Shown piece by piece: positions 59,527 to 64,000 of a DNA stretch of 64,000 nt; the stretch's first letter is position 1, and each line of letters opens with the position of its first letter. Where the stretch lies: NCBI RefSeq assembly GCF_024693525.1, contig NZ_JAILKR010000133.1, positions 1 through 64,000 of the forward strand, in the 5' to 3' direction. Origin of the DNA: Selenomonas sp. (GTDB taxonomy: Bacteria > Bacillota_C > Negativicutes > Selenomonadales > Selenomonadaceae). The translations under genes were made by a program, and so were the position numbers. Below the pieces are notes generated by a model that had not been told where the DNA came from, did not search any database, and saw only the letters and a program-made list of their open reading frames with translations.

Positions 59527-59742
59527 ATGGAAAAAATATTCAGCGTTCAACTTACACGCATACTACAAAGGGGGGAAATCGAACTCCCCAATAAGCAAGT
59601 TTGGCCAATTACGGTCCATGAATCAGCACATTTAGGTATGGCCATAAATGCTTGTACATTAAAAGACTTAAAGCCGACCTTAATGAGATTAGTACGAAAT
59701 ATAGAAAAGGAGAACACAGTATATGGGTACAAAGAAGATTAA
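59527..59742 (+). CDS. Small soluble protein, first gene of the AT-rich operon (71 aa)
   Basis: MEKIFSVQLTRILQRGEIEL, then a C-terminal helix. Its stop lies within the next gene (20-base overlap), showing translational coupling. No family recognised. A GC-rich hairpin (CCGCCCGAAGGCGG, 59471-59484) lies in its leader. Confidence 0.62.
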   Translation: MEKIFSVQLTRILQRGEIELPNKQVWPITVHESAHLGMAINACTLKDLKPTLMRLVRNIEKENTVYGYKED

Positions 59743-60700
59743 GTTTAATTATTTCAGACCATGTTTGAGCAATGCAACCGACGAAAGCGTGGATTTATCC
59801 CCTTACTTCAAAAAACTATTATCAATGCCTGACTTATATAATTTAGAGATAAAATCTAACAACTCAACAGTGTTAACGCCTACTTTTTTAAAGGAAGAAA
59901 TCCAGTACAACATCAGAGAAGGTGCTACACTTCAATATACTCTTTGGCGGTTTGATTTAAGTAAATATCGTTTAGACTTACCATCTGTTTATGATAAAAA
60001 GCAAAGAAAACTTACAAACTTTGAATCATCAAAAGATAAATTTAAAGATAAATTTATCTCAGAAGAAACAGTATGTCTTTATGATCATGATTTAAACATA
60101 ATAGTTATACAATCAAATCAAAATGGTCCGTCAGCTATTCAAGTACAAGGTTTTATCAATAATTTCATCGATAATGACAGCAATAAAGTTGTATTTGTTC
60201 CCTTAATATATAAGCAGGCATTTGAACGTTCTTTAAAACAAAGCAAAAGTCACAGTATACATGTTAGATTGATTAATACAAGAACTGAAGAATTTAAAAA
60301 TTATACAAACAGTACCGAAGACGAAACTGTACGTCATGCGGCAGAAATGGCATCCTCTTTGCGAGGCAGCGAAGAGTATGATGTAAAGGTAGATTTTACC
60401 ATATCTATAAACAAGCGCAAACCAAATCAAGGCTTTGTAAAAGATAAAATAACAAGCGCTATATCATCATTCTTCCCTATGATCGATTTGAAAATGATTG
60501 ACCAATTTTCAGTAAAAGGGTATAATGAAAATGAAACAAAAGTTTCGACTATTAATTTGATTAAAGATGTTATATTTGATGAATATGGCTTTGATTTTGA
60601 TGAAAATCACCGAACTATTTCAACCATAAATATCTTTAATCAAATCGCTATTTTATACAATAGCAGAAGAAAAAATTTGATTATCAATAACAAAGGATAG
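59723..60700 (+). CDS. Uncharacterised 325-aa protein of the AT-rich operon
   Basis: GGAG-containing AAAAGGAG upstream of the ATG. Begins MGTKKIKFNYFRPCLSNATD and has alternating beta strands (CLYDHDLNIIVIQSNQNGPS) with a lysine-rich linker. It resembles phage proteins of the DUF6731 type in its first ~200 residues, but the match is from memory and weak. No catalytic motif seen. Strongly AT-rich compared with neighbours, a sign of transfer. Confidence 0.65.
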   Translation: MGTKKIKFNYFRPCLSNATDESVDLSPYFKKLLSMPDLYNLEIKSNNSTVLTPTFLKEEIQYNIREGATLQYTLWRFDLSKYRLDLPSVYDKKQRKLTNFESSKDKFKDKFISEETVCLYDHDLNIIVIQSNQNGPSAIQVQGFINNFIDNDSNKVVFVPLIYKQAFERSLKQSKSHSIHVRLINTRTEEFKNYTNSTEDETVRHAAEMASSLRGSEEYDVKVDFTISINKRKPNQGFVKDKITSAISSFFPMIDLKMIDQFSVKGYNENETKVSTINLIKDVIFDEYGFDFDENHRTISTINIFNQIAILYNSRRKNLIINNKG

Positions 60701-60709
60701 TGTCCTAAC

Positions 60710-61216
60710 ATGCGCAGACTGTTTGAACGTTTATATCCATTGATAATATCTATACTTATCTTGCTTGGATATATTTATTTTTTAGAAGATTTCCACGGCA
60801 GTTCTTTATCGAGCAACAGTAATAATATCATAACAATAACAATAACCTTAGCTAGTATTTTTCTAGGTTTCATCGGGGTAATGCTTGGCGCTATTATATC
60901 TATAAGATTCACTTCTATGATGGACGTTTTAGTGAAGCGAAATGCTATATTAGATTTAATATCATATGTTAAACATTCCTTTGCCTCTGAATGTATATCG
61001 TTAGCAATAGCTGTAGGTACATTATTGATTAACACACCGGATACCCCGCTCCCAAGATGGGAAATATACTTACTTATTTTCTGTATCTCTTATATGATAT
61101 TATCAACCATTAGAATTATATTAATCTTATTTGCTTTGACTAACGTACCAAACGATACATATCATGGAAATAAAAATTTAGCAGGCAAGAAGCCTCACGT
61201 CCCCAAGAATTTATAA
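60710..61216 (+). CDS. Three-to-four-helix membrane protein of the AT-rich operon
   Basis: 168 residues; nine bases after the 325-aa gene. Hydrophobic helices at about 8-25, 42-66, 90-108 and 118-140. Together with the soluble 325-aa protein this looks like a sensor/effector or exclusion pair in the slot where prophages keep morons. No direct functional evidence. Confidence 0.68.
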   Translation: MRRLFERLYPLIISILILLGYIYFLEDFHGSSLSSNSNNIITITITLASIFLGFIGVMLGAIISIRFTSMMDVLVKRNAILDLISYVKHSFASECISLAIAVGTLLINTPDTPLPRWEIYLLIFCISYMILSTIRIILILFALTNVPNDTYHGNKNLAGKKPHVPKNL

Positions 61217-61274
61217 GTGTTTATTTGCCATATATGAAAGGCAATTGCCAATGGTAAAAGTATATTCCTAAAAA

Positions 61275-61306
61275 CATAATAAAAGGCCCGACCATACGGC
61301 CGAGCC
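61275..61306 (-). terminator. Terminator of the putative toxin mRNA
   Basis: 9-bp stem (61298-61306 with 61285-61293; two G-U pairs), loop GTAT, then TTTTATTAT on minus. Confidence 0.82.
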
Positions 61307-61348
61307 CTCGCTCAGGTTGCGATCCTAAGCATTTGTGCTGTTGCTGCG

Positions 61349-61435
61349 TCAATGTCTATCCAGCCACTTGCAGATGTAGTAGCTAAGTACGCCTGCCACG
61401 ACAGACAAAAAGAGGTTTGTAATATATTCTACCAA
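61349..61435 (-). CDS. Putative type I toxin, 28-residue membrane peptide
   Basis: TTG at 61435 with GGAGG nine bases upstream. Product begins VEYITNLFLSVVAGVLS after the start residue and ends YYICKWLDRH: one membrane helix and a short charged tail, the form of many type I toxins. It has its own promoter and terminator (mRNA about 61478 to 61278). The start codon region is complementary to the RNA encoded at 61535-61617. Small peptides ending ICKWLD occur near phage integrases elsewhere; toxicity is inferred. Confidence 0.68.
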   Translation of the reverse strand: MVEYITNLFLSVVAGVLSYYICKWLDRH

Positions 61436-61484
61436 AAGAAGCCACCTCCTTCCTTCTGCAGATATGAGGTGCGCAGCATGGTAT

Positions 61485-61528
61485 ATTATACGATATTGCT
61501 TGATGGGAATGCAATACCATGATATAAT
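61485..61528. promoter_or_regulatory. Overlapping divergent promoters of the toxin and the antisense RNA
   Basis: Plus strand: TTGATG (61500-61505), 17-base spacer, TATAAT (61523-61528). Minus strand: TTGCAT (61509-61514), 18-base spacer, TATAAT (61485-61490). The two promoters overlap at their -35 regions, so the polymerases compete. Confidence 0.75.
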
Positions 61529-61534
61529 AAATCC

Positions 61535-61617
61535 AGCTAAGAGGTTTGTGATACTACCAATAGAGTGTCACGTCCAGTAAGAAAAGCCTTAGGGTCGCTC
61601 CCTAGGGCTTTTCTTAT
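61535..61617 (+). ncRNA. Putative antitoxin RNA (~80 nt)
   Basis: Starts ~7 bases after a strong TATAAT and ends at a 10-bp terminator stem (61579-61588 with 61606-61615). Bases 61539-61553 can pair with 15 bases of the toxin mRNA (one G-U) and 61554-61560 (CTACCAA) with its UUG start codon region, separated by a 4-base bulge. No open frame. Divergently encoded, trans-acting antitoxin RNA like IstR or Orz is the model. Confidence 0.65.
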
Positions 61618-61623
61618 ACCTGT

Positions 61624-61668
61624 AAACGGTCAACGCATGTCATCGTGTGCGCTGGCCGTTTTTTTCTT
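61624..61668 (+). terminator. Second terminator before the integrase
   Basis: Stem ACGGTC/GGCCGT extended by CGCA/TGCG, then TTTTTTTC. Insulates the integrase from all upstream plus-strand genes. Confidence 0.78.
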
Positions 61669-61688
61669 TGCTAGAATAGATAGCAAAG
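61666..61688 (+). promoter_or_regulatory. Inverted repeat overlapping the integrase ribosome site
   Basis: CTTTGCTA (61666-61673) and TAGCAAAG (61681-61688), 7-base loop. The second arm contains the first bases of AAAGGAG, so the hairpin could hide the ribosome site, or the palindrome could be an operator. Confidence 0.5.
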
Positions 61689-61698
61689 GAGTGATTCG

Positions 61699-62748
61699 AT
61701 GCCAGCATATAAAGATACGACTCGCAATACGTGGTATGTAAAATTTCGATATACGGATTGGCAGGGAAACCGCAAGGAGACCACAAAGCGCGGATTCCCC
61801 ACCAAGCGCGAAGCCAAGGAATACGAAGAAGAATTCAAGCGAAAAGCTCAGGGAACAGCTGACATGACGCTATCCAGTCTGTACGACATTTACATAGCTG
61901 ACAAGGCACAACGCGCAAAGCAAAGCACCGTCAATTCAGTCGCTAACACCCTACAATCGCATGTCATTCCCTACATGGGAAACCTCTCCCTATCCGATAT
62001 AACGCCAGCCGTCATTAGAAACTGGCAGAACCAATTAGCAAACACCAACAGCAGACGCGACAAACGGCCGCTCAAGCCGTCAACATTAAAGAATATCAAC
62101 GGCCGATTTTCAACCATGCTTAACTTCGCCGTTAAATATTACGGACTTCCCAAGAATCCTATGCACATTACAGGATCGCAAGGAAAATATGAACGCCGGA
62201 TCGACTTTTGGACAAAAGAAGAATTTGATACCTTCCTATCTGTAGTCAAAGCCCCCATGTATCAATGTATATTTCGATTACTCTACTATACAGGAATGAG
62301 AATCGGTGAAGCGTTAGCCCTCACACGAGATGATTTTGACCAGCAAGCAAATAGAATAACCATCAACAAGACATTCACTCAGAAACGCACTACAACCGCG
62401 CCTAAGACGTACGCAAGCACAAGGCATATAATTATCCCCAGCCATCTCGCCAACGAGCTTACAGACGTTATTAACCGCATGTCGTACGAAAGCGAGCGTA
62501 TATTTCCTATCTGCTATCGCTCCGTAAATTCGCAGTATAATTACTGCATAAGAAAGTCCGGTGTACGAAAGCTTGAAATGCACAGCCTACGACATGCCCA
62601 CGCGTCACAGCTTATTGAAATGAAAGTTCCCATCACTGCAATAGCCCAACGGTTAGGCCATTCATCCCCACAAGTCACGCTTTCCATCTACGCTCATGCA
62701 ATGCCCCAAAGCGATAAAGATATTGCAGATATGCTGGAAGATTTTTAG
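61699..62748 (+). CDS. int: Tyrosine integrase (prophage 2)
   Basis: 349 residues. N-terminal arm-binding domain (about 1-50; NTWYVKFRYTDWQGNRKETT), core-binding SAM-like domain (about 55-155) and catalytic domain with R201, K236, H295, R298, H321 and Y331. Integrates between rbgA and rnhB. ATG behind AGGAG. Arm sites GTGGTCA lie near both ends. Confidence 0.96.
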   Translation: MPAYKDTTRNTWYVKFRYTDWQGNRKETTKRGFPTKREAKEYEEEFKRKAQGTADMTLSSLYDIYIADKAQRAKQSTVNSVANTLQSHVIPYMGNLSLSDITPAVIRNWQNQLANTNSRRDKRPLKPSTLKNINGRFSTMLNFAVKYYGLPKNPMHITGSQGKYERRIDFWTKEEFDTFLSVVKAPMYQCIFRLLYYTGMRIGEALALTRDDFDQQANRITINKTFTQKRTTTAPKTYASTRHIIIPSHLANELTDVINRMSYESERIFPICYRSVNSQYNYCIRKSGVRKLEMHSLRHAHASQLIEMKVPITAIAQRLGHSSPQVTLSIYAHAMPQSDKDIADMLEDF

Positions 62749-62760
62749 TGTGCCGTTTGT

Positions 62761-62778
62761 GTGGTCAAAACGTGGTCA
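62761..62778 (+). promoter_or_regulatory. Integrase arm-type sites, right end
   Basis: GTGGTCA at 62761-62767 and 62772-62778, 11-base period, 60 bases inside the right attachment core. Same orientation and spacing as the left pair. Confidence 0.65.
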
Positions 62779-62795
62779 ATTAACCTTTAATCAAT

Positions 62796-62836
62796 CCGCA
62801 ACCCCTTGATTTTACTAGGGTTGCGGTATTTATTTT
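62796..62836 (+). terminator. Integrase terminator
   Basis: Perfect 9-bp stem CCGCAACCC/GGGTTGCGG, 13-base loop, then TATTTATTTT on plus. Confidence 0.82.
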
Positions 62837-62838
62837 CT

Positions 62839-62853
62839 TATAATTTGCTAAAT
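62839..62853. other. Right attachment core of prophage 2
   Basis: TATAATTTGCTAAAT, identical to 21499-21513. It touches the stop codon of rbgA (62853-62855), so rbgA stays intact. Confidence 0.85.
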
Positions 62854-63773
62854 CATTCAATGTTTTTTTCTGCCTCCTGCTGTTCTGCCTCACTGGCTGG
62901 AACACCATCCAACGTAACCAAACCAAGTTTTCCGGCACGGAATTCATTCAAGACAATATTCTGCGCCTTTTCCAAATCCACGATACCGCCTTTTATAAGG
63001 CACCCCCGCTTGCGTCCCACAGCCTCCAAGAGTTCCAAACCATCCGTTGGCATTTCCCCCTTGAACTTAAACCGTTCCACCAAACGCTCTGGATAATTCT
63101 GGCGAAGGGATGCCAACAAGAGTGCCGTCACCTGCTCTCGGTCGTAAATATCATCGTTGATTGCCCCCGTGAAGGCCAGCTTCAAGCCAACGGTCTGATC
63201 TTCAAACTTCGGCCAGAGGATACCCGGCGTATCCAAAAGATCCAGATTGCTACCAATCTTTATCCACTGTTTGGCCCGCGTAACACCAGGCTGATTGGCA
63301 GCCTTGGCCTTTATAGCACCAGCCAAGCGATTGATTAGCGAGGACTTGCCCACGTTGGGAATGCCCAAAATCATGCAGCGGGCAGCCCGGGCTTTTGCCC
63401 CTTTGGAAACAAACTTCTCCGTTTTGGGGCGAGCCAGCTCTTCCGCCGCTCTTACCAACTGCTTCATGCCCTTGCCCTTGACCGAATCGATTGCCACCGC
63501 CACAATTCCCTGACTGCGGAAATACTCCAGCCATTCCTTCGTACTGCGGCTGTCCGCAAGGTCAGCCTTGTTCAGCGCTATCATCCGCGGCTTATCCTTG
63601 ATGATTTCTGCCAGCATCGGGTTAGCAGAACTTGCGGGAATGCGCGCATCAAGCAGTTCAATGACCACGTCCACCAGCTTCAGGTTCTCCTCAATGAGGC
63701 GCTGAGCCTTTTTCATGTGGCCTGGGAACCACTGCAGCGTCGGGATGTCCTTCCGCATATCGTTATCCGTCAT
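62853..63773 (-). CDS. rbgA: Ribosome biogenesis GTPase RbgA (YlqF)
   Basis: 306 residues, ATG behind GGAGG. WFPGHMKKA at the start, circularly permuted GTPase motifs in order G4 (NKAD), G1 (GIPNVGKSSLIN), G3 (DTPG), and a C-terminal RNA-binding domain. Assembles the 50S subunit. The prophage separates it from rnhB, so the usual read-through is lost. Confidence 0.96.
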   Translation of the reverse strand: MTDNDMRKDIPTLQWFPGHMKKAQRLIEENLKLVDVVIELLDARIPASSANPMLAEIIKDKPRMIALNKADLADSRSTKEWLEYFRSQGIVAVAIDSVKGKGMKQLVRAAEELARPKTEKFVSKGAKARAARCMILGIPNVGKSSLINRLAGAIKAKAANQPGVTRAKQWIKIGSNLDLLDTPGILWPKFEDQTVGLKLAFTGAINDDIYDREQVTALLLASLRQNYPERLVERFKFKGEMPTDGLELLEAVGRKRGCLIKGGIVDLEKAQNIVLNEFRAGKLGLVTLDGVPASEAEQQEAEKNIE

Positions 63774-63814
63774 TTATCTATCCTCCGATTTCGTTTTCAA
63801 GTTTTAATGGTTCT

Positions 63815-63820
63815 ATTATA
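63815..63820 (-). promoter_or_regulatory. Probable rbgA promoter -10
   Basis: TATAAT on minus, 42 bases before the rbgA ATG, in the intergenic stretch shared with the divergent gene at the window edge. The -35 is not clear (GGACAC-like, 17-18 bases upstream). Confidence 0.5.
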
Positions 63821-63919
63821 CAATATCCTTGCAAGCAGTGTCCGCTTTTCTTTCAGACGCCAAATTCCATTTAATCTTTCGGGCACATGCAACGATAATA
63901 ATACGAAGTAGTGATTGTT

Positions 63920-64000
63920 ATGCGCAAGCATTTCGCAAAAATTTTCACCGTTTCCACGATAGCCCTCTGCCTGATGGGAACTTCCACCATTCCCGTATCC
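63920..64000 (+). CDS. Exported protein, N-terminal fragment at the right edge
   Basis: ATG at 63920 (or in-frame GTG at 63911). MRKHFAKIFTVSTIALCLMG is a signal peptide: basic start, hydrophobic core; a Cys is present within the core. Runs off the window. Divergent from rbgA. Product unknown. Confidence 0.6.
   Translation, partial: MRKHFAKIFTVSTIALCLMGTSTIPVS

Larger units (their letters stand above)
21506..62846. mobile_element. Prophage 2, complete, between rbgA and rnhB
   Basis: A ~41-kb element bounded by a 15-bp direct repeat, with all modules of a temperate siphovirus: lysis, fibres, lambda-like tail, P22-type head, packaging, regulation, replication, recombination, lysogeny and tyrosine integrase. 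It splits the rbgA-rnhB pair that is adjacent in most Firmicutes. No broken essential gene is visible, so it may be inducible. Confidence 0.95.

Noticed and set aside
61217..61698. Long leader of the integrase
   Set aside because: Two strong terminators and divergent promoters show that this 480-base stretch is a separate toxin/antisense-RNA locus plus a short integrase leader.

Overview
The window is bacterial chromosome carrying two unrelated, apparently intact temperate prophages of siphovirus type. The host genes all lie on the minus strand, in the order rbgA, rnhB, a FliK-like hook-length protein, an FlhB-tail homologue, yraN, comM. This is the Firmicutes ylqF-rnhB-ylqG-ylqH arrangement. 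With Gram-positive-style phages and strong AGGAGG ribosome sites it suggests an anaerobic flagellated Firmicute, most likely a Negativicute such as a Selenomonas or Megamonas relative. That placement is inference.

Prophage 1 (left edge to about 16,905) has integrated into comM with a large serine recombinase (15311-16813) and cuts comM off after codon ~317. Reading from the integrase: a membrane protein and a CI-like repressor (+), an operator/promoter region, then on the minus strand Cro, small genes, an SbcC-like ATPase, a RecT-like annealing protein, a metallo-beta-lactamase-fold protein, DnaD- and DnaC-like replication proteins, RusA, a MazG-like protein, many small genes, an ArpU-type late activator, two ParB-domain proteins, a P-loop protein and the first 25 codons of a radical SAM protein. 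Its packaging and structural genes lie beyond the left edge.

Prophage 2 (about 21,506 to 62,846) is complete. It sits between rbgA and rnhB, bounded by a 15-bp direct repeat, with a tyrosine integrase at its right end. On the minus strand from right to left: Rha antirepressor, regulators, YqaJ exonuclease, RecT, DnaD-like protein, a helicase-loader-like protein, a dense run of small genes (including a Lar-like antirestriction protein), ArpU-type activator, TerS, TerL, portal, a MuF protein with a toxin-like C-terminus, scaffold, P22-type coat, a lambda-like tail module (G/GT with a -1 frameshift site, tape measure, M, L, K, I-J fusion), fibres with RCC1 repeats, holin and amidase. On the plus strand are the CI repressor, ImmA protease, a membrane protein, an AT-rich three-gene operon of unknown function and the integrase.

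The most interesting part is 61,275-61,617. A 28-residue membrane peptide gene is preceded by its own promoter, whose -35 overlaps that of a divergent promoter for a ~80-nt RNA. The 5' end of that RNA can pair with the peptide's start codon region, giving a candidate type I toxin-antitoxin locus. Other notable items are a leader hairpin with compensatory changes present in both prophages, DnaA boxes next to both arpU genes, iteron-like repeats inside both DnaD-like genes, the restoration of the rnhB start by the prophage end, and several genes of 26-59 codons identified from overlap and ribosome-site logic.
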